From the NCBI GenBank assembly GCA_023389195.1, contig JAEWET010000034.1, positions 49,943 through 113,942 of the forward strand: a stretch of DNA of 64,000 nt, in the 5' to 3' direction. This document shows positions 34,860 through 44,633 of this stretch, in pieces. Source of the stretch: Aliihoeflea sp023389195. GTDB lineage: Bacteria > Pseudomonadota > Alphaproteobacteria > Rhizobiales > Rhizobiaceae. Made by a program: the position numbers and the translations under genes. Positions within the stretch are counted from its first letter, which is position 1, and every line of letters starts with the position of its first letter. The notes under the pieces were generated by a model. It searched no databases. It was not told the DNA's origin and saw only the letters and a program-made list of their open reading frames with translations.

Positions 34860-36008
34860 TTACTCCGGTTTGGCGGAAAGGGCGGCGGCGCGCAGCGCTT
34901 GCGCGGTCTCGCGGGCGCCGATGCGGTCGATGACATCCAGCCCCCGCAGCGAGGCGGCGGCATTGCGCAGGATATAGGCGGCATTTTCAGGATAACGCCG
35001 CGCGCGCCATGCGGTGATGGCGAGCGTGGTGATGTGGCGCAGCCGGATCAGGTCCGGCAGCAGCGCAAATTCCTCCTCCTCCAGCGGCAGGACGAGGCAA
35101 TAGCCCGCAACCAGATCGGCGATCCGGCGCAGAGGATCGGCGTCGTCGGTGACGTGATAGGAGCAGGCGACCGCCAGATCGCAGAGGATCGGCGTATGCA
35201 CCATATCACCGAAATCGATGATCCCGGTCAGGCGCGTGGCCTCCGGCGCGTCCACCACGAGATTGTGCGGATTGAAATCATTATGGACGATCTGGGTGCG
35301 CAGGTGGGGCAGACGCGGCGCGATCTCGGCGTCGAAACGGTCGAGCAGCGCGGTCAGCCTGAGCCGCAAGCCGCTGTCCTCGACGGACTCCAGCATGGGA
35401 CGCAGCCGCCCGGCCCATTTGATATCCCATTGCAGCATATGCCCGGCCGCCGGATGAAAGAAGCCGCGCAGCGCCTTGGTCAACCGCGCAAGCAGGATGC
35501 CGATGCCACGATGCAGATCGGGGCCGGCGGTGGCCGCATGCAGCATCGTACCGTCGATAAAGGTCAGCAGCCGCGCCACATGTTCCTGTCCCGAGGGACC
35601 GGTGACGATCTCCCACGGCCGGCCCGCCCGCGTCTCGCAGACGCGTTGCACCGGCAGCGCCGGATCGACGGCGGCGAGATGTGCAAGGGCTGCGGTCTGC
35701 ATGGCCGTGACGGCGCGATCCTCCGCTGCATTGGTGATCTTCAGCAACGCCTGCTCACCGCCGGCGAGGCGGATATGGAAGTTCGAATCCCGCTCGGAGG
35801 ACAACATCCGCATCTCGCCGGAAATGCCGAACACACGCTTGGCGATACGGGCGCCCTCTTCCAGTGAGACACCCGGCGGGGCTTGCGACAGAAGTGCGCT
35901 CTCGGCGATGGCGCCGGCCTCTGCCGTGCAGGCGGGGTCCGTCGTCGCCACGAACGGCGGCAGGCCGCCGGAAGCGTCGACAGCGGCCGGATGGGGATTG
36001 ATCAGCAC
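34860..36008 (-). CDS. APH-family phosphotransferase, hydroxylysine-kinase-like
   Basis: 382 residues, aminoglycoside-phosphotransferase/choline-kinase fold. Catalytic loop IVHNDFNPHNLVV (Asp base, about 240-252) and metal-binding TGIIDFGDMVHTP (about 262-274) are both present. The N-terminal lobe with SSERDSNFHIRLAGGEQALLKI matches the hydroxylysine kinase (HYKK/AGPHD1) group. It probably phosphorylates the hydroxyl of a small amino alcohol or hydroxyamino acid. It is not expected to be a resistance enzyme, given its place inside a catabolic operon. Confidence 0.85.
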   Translation of the reverse strand: MLINPHPAAVDASGGLPPFVATTDPACTAEAGAIAESALLSQAPPGVSLEEGARIAKRVFGISGEMRMLSSERDSNFHIRLAGGEQALLKITNAAEDRAVTAMQTAALAHLAAVDPALPVQRVCETRAGRPWEIVTGPSGQEHVARLLTFIDGTMLHAATAGPDLHRGIGILLARLTKALRGFFHPAAGHMLQWDIKWAGRLRPMLESVEDSGLRLRLTALLDRFDAEIAPRLPHLRTQIVHNDFNPHNLVVDAPEATRLTGIIDFGDMVHTPILCDLAVACSYHVTDDADPLRRIADLVAGYCLVLPLEEEEFALLPDLIRLRHITTLAITAWRARRYPENAAYILRNAAASLRGLDVIDRIGARETAQALRAAALSAKPE

Positions 36009-36044
36009 GACAATATCCTTGTTGCTGGGCTTTGGCTGTTTGCG

Positions 36045-36832
36045 TCAGCTCGAAGAGTTGCTGCCCCCGGCGAGGCATTCGCCGCCATCGACCACCAGCG
36101 CATGGCCGGTGATGAAGGAGGAACGATCCGAGCAGAGAAAGAGAACGGCTTCGGCAATCTCCTCCGGCCGGCCGAAACGCCCCATCGGCACCAGGTCGCG
36201 GACGACCTTTTCCAGCGCCGCGCGACCGCCGAGCTGCGCCTCATAGGGGCCGTTGAACGGCGTATCGACCCAGCCCGGGCAAAGCGCATTCACGCGGATG
36301 CCGTCCCGGGCATAGTCCAGCGCGATCTGCTTGGTCATGGTGATGACGGCCGATTTGGTGGTGATATAGGCAAGCATGCCCTTGTCGAGAAACACGCCCG
36401 CATTCGAGGCGGTGTTGAGAATCACCCCGCCGCCCTGCGCTCGCATATGCGGCAGCGCAGCCTTGCAGGCCGCAAACTGCGCGACGACATTGATCTCGTA
36501 GCTCTTGCGCATGTCGCCGGCATCGATCTGCTCCAGCGCACCGCCGATCTGGATGCCGGCGTGATTGTGCAGGATGTTCAGCGCGCCGCGCTCGCGCACC
36601 ACGCGGGCAAAGACCTCGGTGACCGCGGCCTCATCCGCCACATCCATCGCCGACGATGCGGACAGGCCGCCAGCGGCCTGGATTGCCTCCGCCGTCTCCT
36701 GCGCCATCACCGCATCACGGTCGGTCACCATCACAAAGGCGCCATTGGCAGCGAGGATACGCGCGGACTCGCGGCCGATGCCGGATCCGGCGGCGGTGAC
36801 GAGTGCGATCTTGCCGCCGAGGAGGGTGTCGC

Positions 36833-36836
<4 letters not shown>
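36045..36836 (-). CDS. short-chain dehydrogenase/reductase
   Basis: 263-residue SDR. Cofactor motif TAAGSGIGRESARIL (TGxxxGxG type, about 14-28), NHAG in place of the usual NNAG (about 91-94), catalytic Ser in NTASNAG (about 142), and Tyr-Lys in YITTK (about 156-160); the end ITGHALVVDGGECLAGG is classic. Asp in VMVTDRD after strand 2 suggests NAD rather than NADP. It would oxidise a hydroxyl to a ketone, or reduce the aldehyde made by the dehydratase. Start overlaps the transporter ATPase stop by 4 bp. Confidence 0.88.
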
Positions 36837-37930
<1,094 letters not shown>

Positions 37931-37944
37931 TTCTCTTTCCTCTT

Positions 37945-38367
37945 CTAGAATCTCTTTGTGAAAAGACCGCGCCGCTCGCAGACATCGGCAGCCTCTTCGA
38001 TCAGCGCCGCAATGCGGGTCGCGCCATAATCGACCCGCATCAACGTGGCGCGCTCACGCAGTTGATCGGCGGATTTCGCGCGGCCGGGGCGCAGCAGTTC
38101 GTAGGTATCGAGCAGCATTTCCTGCGGCACGGCGACCAGTTCGGCGGCGCGTTCGAAATTTTCGGCGAGACGGTCGCGGTCCGTGGCGCGGGCGACATCG
38201 GCCTGCAATCGCAACGCCTCCGGCGTGATTGCGAGATCCTGTGCGACGATCCGGCCTTCCAGCACCGCGTCGACGGTGAAATCCTCAAGCCCCAGCCCGG
38301 TCTTGCTGCGCACCAGATGCGGCGCCTTCTCGGAAAGGGGGTACAGATTGCGGGCATCGGTGCTCAT
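37945..38367 (-). CDS. B12-dependent diol/glycerol dehydratase small subunit
   Basis: 140 residues, PduE/DhaB3-like: NLYPLSEKAPHLVRSKTGLGLEDFTVDAVLEGRI (opening, about 7-40; key blocks YPLS and DFTVDAVLEG) and the later LRPGRAKSADQL are the conserved stretches. PduE is about 170 residues; the missing part is the N-terminal segment that helps packaging into microcompartments. Start ATG overlaps the stop of the fused large-medium subunit (ATGA), so the two are made together in fixed ratio. Confidence 0.88.
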   Translation of the reverse strand: MSTDARNLYPLSEKAPHLVRSKTGLGLEDFTVDAVLEGRIVAQDLAITPEALRLQADVARATDRDRLAENFERAAELVAVPQEMLLDTYELLRPGRAKSADQLRERATLMRVDYGATRIAALIEEAADVCERRGLFTKRF

Positions 38368-40637
38368 GCGTTACGCTCCGCGCTGGCGAAGAACATCTCT
38401 TCCGGCTCGGCGCCGGGTTCGCTCATTTCCGTCTCGATGGCATAGAGCAGCGCGACGCGCGGGTGGAAACGCGCGCCGAGCGCCTGCCCGTCGTTGGTCA
38501 CGATGATCGGCTCGGGCGTCTCGCCCCAGGTCATGCGCCCGGCATTGCGGCCCATGGCGCGATATTGCTCCAGCGACACCAGCGGCGCATTGGAGAACAG
38601 CTCCAGATTCATATGCGGCAGCCGATCCCGGTGGTGAATGATCGCGGTGCCCTTGGCCTGAATGCCGATTCCGTAGCCGGAGCCCGCCAGATGCGCAGCA
38701 CTCAGGCCAAGGAAGGACGTGTCGGCCGTATGCCGGATCCGCACCACCCGTGGCATGCCGCCACCTTCCAGGATACCCCGCGTCAGCGCGTCCAGCACAT
38801 CGCTGACCGCATGGCCCGCCGTCGTGCGATGCAGCCGCTCGCCGAAGGCCGGAGAAATGCCGATCACCACCTCGTGCGGATCGTGGCCCTTGCCGGCCTT
38901 GCCGATCGGGTAGAACTGCGCCGAACCCGTCGGCGCCTCATGGCTACCCTCGGCGTCAAGGACATGACTGCGATTGATCGTGCCCCTGACCGCCTTCACG
39001 CGGCTCCAGCGGGCCTCGTCCATACGGTAGCCGGTGCCTGGCCCCGAATAGTGGTTCGGATCGTTCACCGCGCTGACGACCTTGCCGTCGCGGACGATGG
39101 CCGAGGTTTGCAGATAGTCGCCGCTTACGCGCTGGCGCAGCATGCTCATCAGGTTTTCGGCCATCGCGCGATGGCCGCGCAACGCCAGCGCCCGCACCAC
39201 ATCGAGGGCGGTCAGCCCGCGCGCGGCGATATCGCGGCTGATTTGCAGGGTGCGGACCGGAGGAAAGGTTTCGGTGTCATCGGAGCCGGAGGCATGGATG
39301 ACGCTGGCCTTCATTCCCGCATCGGCCCTGGCAAGGCCAAGCTCGTCCAGCACATCGTCAATCGCCTCCACCGCCTGACGCCGTACCGCAAGCGCTTCCT
39401 CCTCGGTCAGCGGCGCAAGCCCGCCATCCACCTCGAAATCCCGTTGCAGGACGAGGTAGTCCTCCATCTCCTCGGCGTTGAAAAGCGAGGGATTGAAGGA
39501 ATTGTCATAGGCGCGGATCGAGCCGAAGCCGGAGGTGATCAGGTCCGATCCCGCCAGCAGGTAGGGCGTGATCTTCGCACCGATGCGGATCTCGGATTCC
39601 GACGTCTTGGTGTCGTTGCCCGAGGCGCATTCCAGCCCCAGCCACACCGCCAGCAGGTTTTCCGCCATCAGCTCCCGGATCCCGCCCGGCATCGAGGCCG
39701 TCAGCGGCGCGCCGTCGACGCCCCCGTTCTGGGTGCCCTGTACGCCCATGGCGCGCTGGAGGCAGAGGCAGCGGGCTTCCAGATACAGCACCGAGCATTT
39801 TTCATGAAACCCCATCAGCAATTCCGAGCCCGCCCCCGACGTGCAGCGGGCCTTGATGCCCCGCGAGGCATAGGCGGCCGTCAGGAAGGTCTTCGACCAG
39901 GGCGTATCGTCGCCGTCGACGAAAGAGCGTTCGCTGCCATAGACGGAGACGGTCTCGGCATAGGTCGCAAGGCCCGCAAGGCCGATCTTCAGTTCCTCGG
40001 CCTCTTCGATCGAGCACTGGAACAGGGTGCTGCCGCGCCCGGCGGCCGCACCCACGGTGCAGGCCAGCGCATTGGCCCAGGCATTGCCCGCCACCCGCAT
40101 GGTGGTTTCGATCTCATCGAAGCCGAGCGCCACGGCAATGGCGGAATCGGCCGCCAGTTGCAGCGGGTCGTCCTTGGCGTTGGTGACATGCGCCTGGTTG
40201 CCGGGGCTATGACGCTGGCGCATCTTGGAATAGGCGAAGGTCGACTCCAGCGCCGAAAGCCGGCCCACCACCTCGGCCAGCTTGGCGGGGGTCATGCCGC
40301 GCGCCAGCCGCTCGAGATCCTCGCGCGGCACGTTCACATCGACCAGCATCCGCGCGACCACGGTGCTGTCGAGCGCCATCGCCTCGGCGGCGACGGTCCG
40401 GTCGATGTGATGGGCGGCGATGAAGGCGTCGAGAATGTCGAAATCGGCGGCCTTGCGGCCATCCATTTCAAGGATCGCCCCATCCGGCCCGAGCGTCAGC
40501 CCGGGCGCGGGATCCCAGGGCGAATGGAAGACTGCAAAGCCGTTTTCCGGGCTTTCCTCCGAGAAACTGTCCAGCCGCAAGGGGCGCTGGTCCCATTCCT
40601 GCATGCGCTTCCAGCGCGAAGCCTGATCCTGCGTCAT
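38364..40637 (-). CDS. diol/glycerol dehydratase, fused large and medium subunits
   Basis: 757 residues. About 1-555 is the large subunit (PduC/DhaB1 barrel): SPGNQAHVTNAKDD gives Gln148 and His150, GFDEIETT gives Glu177, QGTQNG and ECASGND follow, matching the substrate and metal ligands of the Klebsiella enzyme at a constant offset of +7. About 580-757 is the medium subunit (PduD): HEVVIGISPAFG, LSAAHLAGSGYGIGIQAKGT, PHMNLELFSNAP. The two are normally separate chains; here they are joined by a linker of about 25 residues, and the medium subunit lacks its usual N-terminal packaging tail. The enzyme turns 1,2-diols or glycerol into aldehydes with adenosylcobalamin. ATG at 40637 follows GAGAACTG, 2 bp after the permease stop; the longer frame to 41303 runs into that permease gene. 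Confidence 0.93.
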   Translation of the reverse strand: MTQDQASRWKRMQEWDQRPLRLDSFSEESPENGFAVFHSPWDPAPGLTLGPDGAILEMDGRKAADFDILDAFIAAHHIDRTVAAEAMALDSTVVARMLVDVNVPREDLERLARGMTPAKLAEVVGRLSALESTFAYSKMRQRHSPGNQAHVTNAKDDPLQLAADSAIAVALGFDEIETTMRVAGNAWANALACTVGAAAGRGSTLFQCSIEEAEELKIGLAGLATYAETVSVYGSERSFVDGDDTPWSKTFLTAAYASRGIKARCTSGAGSELLMGFHEKCSVLYLEARCLCLQRAMGVQGTQNGGVDGAPLTASMPGGIRELMAENLLAVWLGLECASGNDTKTSESEIRIGAKITPYLLAGSDLITSGFGSIRAYDNSFNPSLFNAEEMEDYLVLQRDFEVDGGLAPLTEEEALAVRRQAVEAIDDVLDELGLARADAGMKASVIHASGSDDTETFPPVRTLQISRDIAARGLTALDVVRALALRGHRAMAENLMSMLRQRVSGDYLQTSAIVRDGKVVSAVNDPNHYSGPGTGYRMDEARWSRVKAVRGTINRSHVLDAEGSHEAPTGSAQFYPIGKAGKGHDPHEVVIGISPAFGERLHRTTAGHAVSDVLDALTRGILEGGGMPRVVRIRHTADTSFLGLSAAHLAGSGYGIGIQAKGTAIIHHRDRLPHMNLELFSNAPLVSLEQYRAMGRNAGRMTWGETPEPIIVTNDGQALGARFHPRVALLYAIETEMSEPGAEPEEMFFASAERNA

Positions 40638-40639
40638 TC

Positions 40640-41557
40640 TCAGTTCTCCCGCATGATGCGCAGCAGAACGACCGTCAGGACGACCACCGCCGCGAGAAGG
40701 ATGAAGGAAACGGCCGCCGCCTGGCCGATATCGAGGAAACGGAAGCCCAGACGGTAGGCGTAGAAGCTGATCGTCTCGGTCACCTTGCCGGGACCGCCCT
40801 GCGTCAGCATGTAGATCAGGTCGTAGCTCTTCAGCGCGGTGATCATGCGGATCAGCAGCGTCACGAGGATGACCGGCTTCAGCATCGGGAGAGTGACATG
40901 CCAGAGGATCTGGAAGGCGCTGGCGCCATCGATGCGGGCGGCCTCCACCGGATCCTGCGGCAGCGATTTCAGCCCGGCATAGAGCATGATCAGCATCAGC
41001 GACGTCTCGTTCCAGATATCGACGAACACCACGGTCGCCAGCGCCAGATCGGGATCGCCGAACCAGCCCTGCTGGGGGATGCCGACCAGCGACAGCAGCC
41101 AGTTGATGATGCCGAGATTGGGGTTGAACATCAGCCGGAACATCAGCGCCACCGCCACCGGCGTCATCAGGATCGGCAGCATCAGCACCAGCAGGTAGAT
41201 TTCGCGGAACTTCAGCCAGGACTGGTTCAGGAGGAGCGCGAGGCCGAAGGCGATCAGGAATTCCAGTACGACCACAATCACCGTCAGCTTCATGGTGACC
41301 CACGATACGCCGGCGAATTCATCGCTCATCATCACGGCGTAGTTCTCGAACCAGACGAGATCGCCCATGCCATAGGTGATGATATATTCGTGCAGGCTGA
41401 GCCAGAAGGAATAGAGAAGCGGCCCCGCCACCACCAATGCCAGCACGAGGATGGTCGGCGTCATGAACAGCAACTTGTAAAACCCGGTCGACAACCCGTC
41501 CGATCGGGGAGACGGGGCGGAATAGGCGGGTCTTGTGGTCTGGCTGATGCTTGTCAT
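40640..41557 (-). CDS. CUT1 ABC transporter permease (UgpA/MalF-like)
   Basis: 305 residues with six predicted helices, the first at about 30-52 (LLFMTPTILVLALVVAGPLLY), and the coupling loop EAARIDGASAFQILWHVTLPML (EAA motif, about 200-220). One half of the channel for the neighbouring binding protein. A 2-bp gap to the dehydratase and an 82-bp gap to the binding-protein gene place it in the same transcript. Confidence 0.9.
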   Translation of the reverse strand: MTSISQTTRPAYSAPSPRSDGLSTGFYKLLFMTPTILVLALVVAGPLLYSFWLSLHEYIITYGMGDLVWFENYAVMMSDEFAGVSWVTMKLTVIVVVLEFLIAFGLALLLNQSWLKFREIYLLVLMLPILMTPVAVALMFRLMFNPNLGIINWLLSLVGIPQQGWFGDPDLALATVVFVDIWNETSLMLIMLYAGLKSLPQDPVEAARIDGASAFQILWHVTLPMLKPVILVTLLIRMITALKSYDLIYMLTQGGPGKVTETISFYAYRLGFRFLDIGQAAAVSFILLAAVVVLTVVLLRIMREN

Positions 41558-41639
41558 GCTTCTGAAATCCGTCGCACGGGAGGATCGGGGCTGCGGCCGG
41601 CCGATTATCCGGCCGCAGCGGTTTCATGGGGGATGGGGA

Positions 41640-42941
41640 TCACTTCAGCAGCGGATCGCCCCTCGTCAGACGGGCGAACTTGTCTTCGGCATTGGCGATG
41701 GCCGTCGCCGGATCCGTGCCGTTGGCGAGAACGTCGCCCATCACCTCGGCGAAAACCTCAACGAGCTGGGTTGCGCGCGACATGACCGGCAGGCCCTTGG
41801 CGTGGGCGAGCGCATCGCCTACCGCCGCCATCTGCGGCCAGAGCTTCAGATACTCGGCGTCGTCATAGATCCAGGCCTGCGTCGCCTGGCCGCCGGCCAT
41901 GGCGCGCTTCATCGCCACATCCCTGGATTCCACCCATTTGATGAACTCCCAGGAACAATCCGGATTGGCCGCATTGGTCGGGATCGACCAGCCCCAGGCG
42001 CCGAGCAGGCTGTCCTCGCCGGGCATGCGCGCGAAGGCCACCTTGTCGACCACCTGCGATTCCTTCGGATCCTGCAAGGTCGGCATCAGAAACAGGTAGG
42101 AAATCGCGAAAACCGCCTTGTCCTGCTTCAGCGTATTGGCGACATCGTCGAAATTCGCGCCGAGCGCGCCGGGCTGGGCGGCATTGGCCAGGAGGTCGGC
42201 GTAGATCGTCACCGCCTCGATGCCTTCGGGCGAGCCGAGCGCCGGCTCCCATGTTTCACGATCGTAGAAATCCGCGCCGAGCGAGAAGACATAGTTCGTG
42301 GCTTCCATCACCACCGGGTCGGCACGCTGGCCCGACATGGCGACGCCGGCCTTGCCGGTATGCTGACCTGCCCATTTGGCGACTTCGGCATATTCCTGAA
42401 GCGTTTCCGGCAGACGCCAGTCGCGGCCGAAATTTTCCTTGTAGGCGGCCTGGAAAGCCGGGTCCTCGACGATGTCCTTCCGGTAGAGCATGCCCATCGC
42501 ATATTGCCAGAACGGCAGCATATAGGTGGTGTCCTTCACCTTGCCGTTCACATCCATCAGCGCGGGATAATAGACCGAGGTGTCGATCTTGTCGGCGGCG
42601 ATGCGCTCGTCGAGCGGCTGGATCCAGTTGGCGGTGACAAACTCGCCCGCCCAGTAACTGTCGACCGCCAGCACGTCATATGAGCCGGAGGAGGCCGTCA
42701 GGCTCGGCACCAGCTTTTCATGCATCAGCGAATAGTTGACCGCTTCCATGTTCAGCTTGGCGCCCGACAGGGCCTCGAATTCCGGGGCGACCTCGATCAG
42801 CGCCGTGCTGTCAGGCACGGTCTCGAGCAGAAGGTTCAGCGTTTTTCCCTTGCAGACGGCAGCGGGATCGGCGAGCGCTGTCGAGGCGGCGAGCAGCGAG
42901 GCGGCCATCACGCCAAGCCTTGTTGTGATCAGTCTGGGCAT
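41640..42941 (-). CDS. ABC transporter substrate-binding protein (CUT1 type)
   Basis: 433 residues. Signal peptide MPRLITTRLGVMAASLLAAS (cleavage after TALA) and mature DPAAVCKGKTLNLLLETVPD. The family-1 extracellular binding fold is shown by YDVLAVDSYWAGEFVTANWI and GWSIPTNAANPDCSWEFIKW; tryptophans such as these usually stack on sugar or polyol rings. Substrate is unknown. The cluster's enzymes point to a polyol, diol or amino polyol rather than a plain hexose. Confidence 0.9.
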   Translation of the reverse strand: MPRLITTRLGVMAASLLAASTALADPAAVCKGKTLNLLLETVPDSTALIEVAPEFEALSGAKLNMEAVNYSLMHEKLVPSLTASSGSYDVLAVDSYWAGEFVTANWIQPLDERIAADKIDTSVYYPALMDVNGKVKDTTYMLPFWQYAMGMLYRKDIVEDPAFQAAYKENFGRDWRLPETLQEYAEVAKWAGQHTGKAGVAMSGQRADPVVMEATNYVFSLGADFYDRETWEPALGSPEGIEAVTIYADLLANAAQPGALGANFDDVANTLKQDKAVFAISYLFLMPTLQDPKESQVVDKVAFARMPGEDSLLGAWGWSIPTNAANPDCSWEFIKWVESRDVAMKRAMAGGQATQAWIYDDAEYLKLWPQMAAVGDALAHAKGLPVMSRATQLVEVFAEVMGDVLANGTDPATAIANAEDKFARLTRGDPLLK

Positions 42942-43003
42942 GCTTCGATCTCCTTGGTGAGGTTGAATACGGAATTCGGACCGTGGGTCCCGTATGTTGC
43001 CGG

Positions 43004-43825
43004 TTAGCCCTTGACCGCTCCGAGGTTCAGCCCCGAGACGAGAAAACGGCGCATGGCGAAATACAGGATCGCCATTGGCAGCATGGCGAGAATGGTCGCC
43101 GCGCTGACCGCCCCGATCGCCGTGCCCTGCTGGGTGACCAGGCTGGATATGGCGACGGGAAGGGTCTTCGACTCGTTGCCCGACAGCATCAGGGCAAAGA
43201 GGAACTCGTTCCAGCTCAGCACAAAGCTGAGGATGGTGGCCGCCCCGATTCCCGGCAGCAGCGCGGGAACGATGATGCGGATGAAGGCGGTCATCGGCGT
43301 GCAGCCATCGATCAGCGCCGCCTCGTCCAGCTCACGCGGAACGCGCTTCATGAAGCTCATCATCAGCCAGACGACATAGGGCAGGTTGAAGGCGAGATAG
43401 GTGACGATCAGGCCGGCGCGGGAGTCGGTCAGGCCGATATCCTTGAAGATCAGGAAGAAGGGGATGACCAGCACGATGGGCGGCATCATCTGGGTGGCGA
43501 GGATGACGACCGGCATCGCGTTACCGCCGGCCTTGTAGCGGTCGATCGCATAGGCCGCGAGCGCGCCGATCACGACCGCCAGCAGCGTGGAGGTCAACGA
43601 AATGATCAGGCTGTTCAGGAAGAATGTACCGAAATCCATCTCGACGAGGATCATGCGGTAGTTGTCGAGGGTCGGCGTGAAGAACAGCGCGGGCGGCAGC
43701 TGATAGGCAACGATCTTGTCTGCAAACGAGGTCCGGAGCACCCACAAAAGCGGTGACAGCACCACCAGGCAGCAGAGGCCGAGGATCAGATGCGTGACGA
43801 TACGCAGAAGAAGGGAAGGCTGCAT
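43004..43825 (-). CDS. CUT1 ABC transporter permease (UgpE/MalG-like)
   Basis: 273 residues with six helices; LILGLCCLVVLSPLLWVLRTSF opens the protein and the EAA loop is in ELDEAALIDGCTPMTAFIRIIVPAL. First gene of the ten-gene run, unusually placed before the binding-protein gene. The palindrome ATTTGTTATAACAAAT ends... begins 14 bp upstream of its ATG, so it heads the operon. Confidence 0.9.
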   Translation of the reverse strand: MQPSLLLRIVTHLILGLCCLVVLSPLLWVLRTSFADKIVAYQLPPALFFTPTLDNYRMILVEMDFGTFFLNSLIISLTSTLLAVVIGALAAYAIDRYKAGGNAMPVVILATQMMPPIVLVIPFFLIFKDIGLTDSRAGLIVTYLAFNLPYVVWLMMSFMKRVPRELDEAALIDGCTPMTAFIRIIVPALLPGIGAATILSFVLSWNEFLFALMLSGNESKTLPVAISSLVTQQGTAIGAVSAATILAMLPMAILYFAMRRFLVSGLNLGAVKG

Positions 43826-43838
43826 TCTGTCGCCTGTA

Positions 43839-43895
43839 ATTTGTTATAACAAATATCGTGCAACGCATCTGTGGAGAAGATCGGGGGCTTGTCAA
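43839..43895 (-). promoter_or_regulatory. promoter and palindromic operator of the diol-dehydratase operon
   Basis: ATTTGTTATAACAAAT at 43839-43854 is a perfect 16-base palindrome, 14 bp upstream of the first permease gene. A consensus -35 TTGACA (minus strand, 43895-43890) lies upstream; the -10 is weak (ACAGAT at 17-bp spacing, 43872-43867), as often for regulated promoters. The palindrome is downstream of these, over the likely transcript start, so a bound GntR repressor would block initiation. Confidence 0.55.
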
Positions 43896-44407
43896 GCGCT
43901 TTTCGCGATATCCCCGCAATCTCTGGCGATGCCGAAAAAACGGACAGCATGCAGCGGCCACCCCATGGGAGTTGCGAAAACTTTTTGCGAAAACAATATG
44001 TTGCGGCTCGACAGGCGCGGCTTCCGGCAAAGCCGGGAATGCGCCGGAGACGGTCAGGCATCAGGACGCCCGTCGAATCCGCGCCGATGAGCCGTGCCTC
44101 GTGCGAAAAGTTCCGGTGCGTATATGCCGTAAATCGATAGCGAAGAGATCGACACGCCCGTCGTCGGGAGGATCGAAAAATTGGTGTAGCTGGATATGAG
44201 ACGGCCGTTGCCGGTCACGATCAATTTGGTGCGCGCGGAGTTTTACCGCTCGTGGCGGAAATCCAGATCGCCCGTGAGTTCACGAAGCTGGCAAGATCCC
44301 TGAACACGGAATGTTCCGGAAGTGATCCAGAAGCCTGTGGCACTCATCCGATACGTCGACCGGCAATGAGACGTTACACTTAAACTTCTGATTTCATTAT
44401 GGGAAAA
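43896..44407. other. intergenic region before tRNA-His
   Basis: About 510 bp with no gene I can support. It holds a direct repeat TTGCGAAAAC at 43972-43981 and 43985-43994 (13 bp apart), a small hairpin CTTCCGGC...GCCGGGAA near 44030, and short frames without ribosome sites. No integrase fragment and no second copy of the tRNA 3' end is visible. Confidence 0.4.
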
Positions 44408-44484
44408 TGGTACGGTTGGGGGGTCTCGAACCTCCGACCTCAGGTGCCACAAACCTGCGCTCTAACCAACTGAGCTACAACCGC
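44408..44484 (-). tRNA. tRNA-His (GTG), lacking G-1
   Basis: 77 bases including an encoded CCA. Acceptor GCGGTTG pairs with CAACCGT, giving a G1-U72 wobble; D-stem GCTC/GAGC; anticodon stem CAGGT/ACCTG with loop TTGTGGC (anticodon GTG); T-arm GGAGG-TTCGAGA-CCCCC. Discriminator base is A73 and the base before G1 is T, so the extra G-1 that nearly all tRNA-His have is not encoded; its loss together with A73 is a known feature of a large alphaproteobacterial clade. The T-stem has one A-C mismatch (51-63). Confidence 0.95.
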
Positions 44485-44564
44485 ACTTGCACGGGCAAGC
44501 CGCGCTTGGGCCGTCACATACGGGCAGCGGACCATTTTGGCAAGCCCCTTGTGGTCGCCGGCCC

Positions 44565-44589
44565 AAAAAAACCGGGCACGACGGCCCGG
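44565..44589 (-). terminator. rho-independent terminator after phaP
   Basis: Read on the phaP strand: stem CCGGGC, loop CGTCGT, stem GCCCGG, then seven T (the A-run at 44565-44571). It lies 45 bp after the phaP stop. A CTTTTT on the other side might allow weak two-way action. Confidence 0.85.
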
Positions 44590-44633
44590 CCTTTTTCGAT
44601 GGCGGCGGGCGCTTCCGCCCGGCCGGTCCGGCG

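Noticed and set aside
33489..35867. 792-codon plus-strand frame opposite the aminotransferase and kinase genes
   Set aside because: Antisense shadow; minus-strand frames carry intact PLP and kinase motifs.
34860..36008. Aminoglycoside resistance gene
   Set aside because: The fold is shared, but the sequence fits hydroxylysine kinase and it is embedded in a catabolic operon.
38364..41303. 979-codon open frame on the minus strand covering the dehydratase and part of the permease
   Set aside because: Residues before the Met at 40637 are read out of frame through the permease gene; that Met has a ribosome site and dehydratase homology begins there.
43826..44400. Possible cobalamin riboswitch ahead of the diol-dehydratase operon
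   Set aside because: I searched for B12-box-like sequence on the operon strand and found none; the region shows a simple promoter and palindrome instead.
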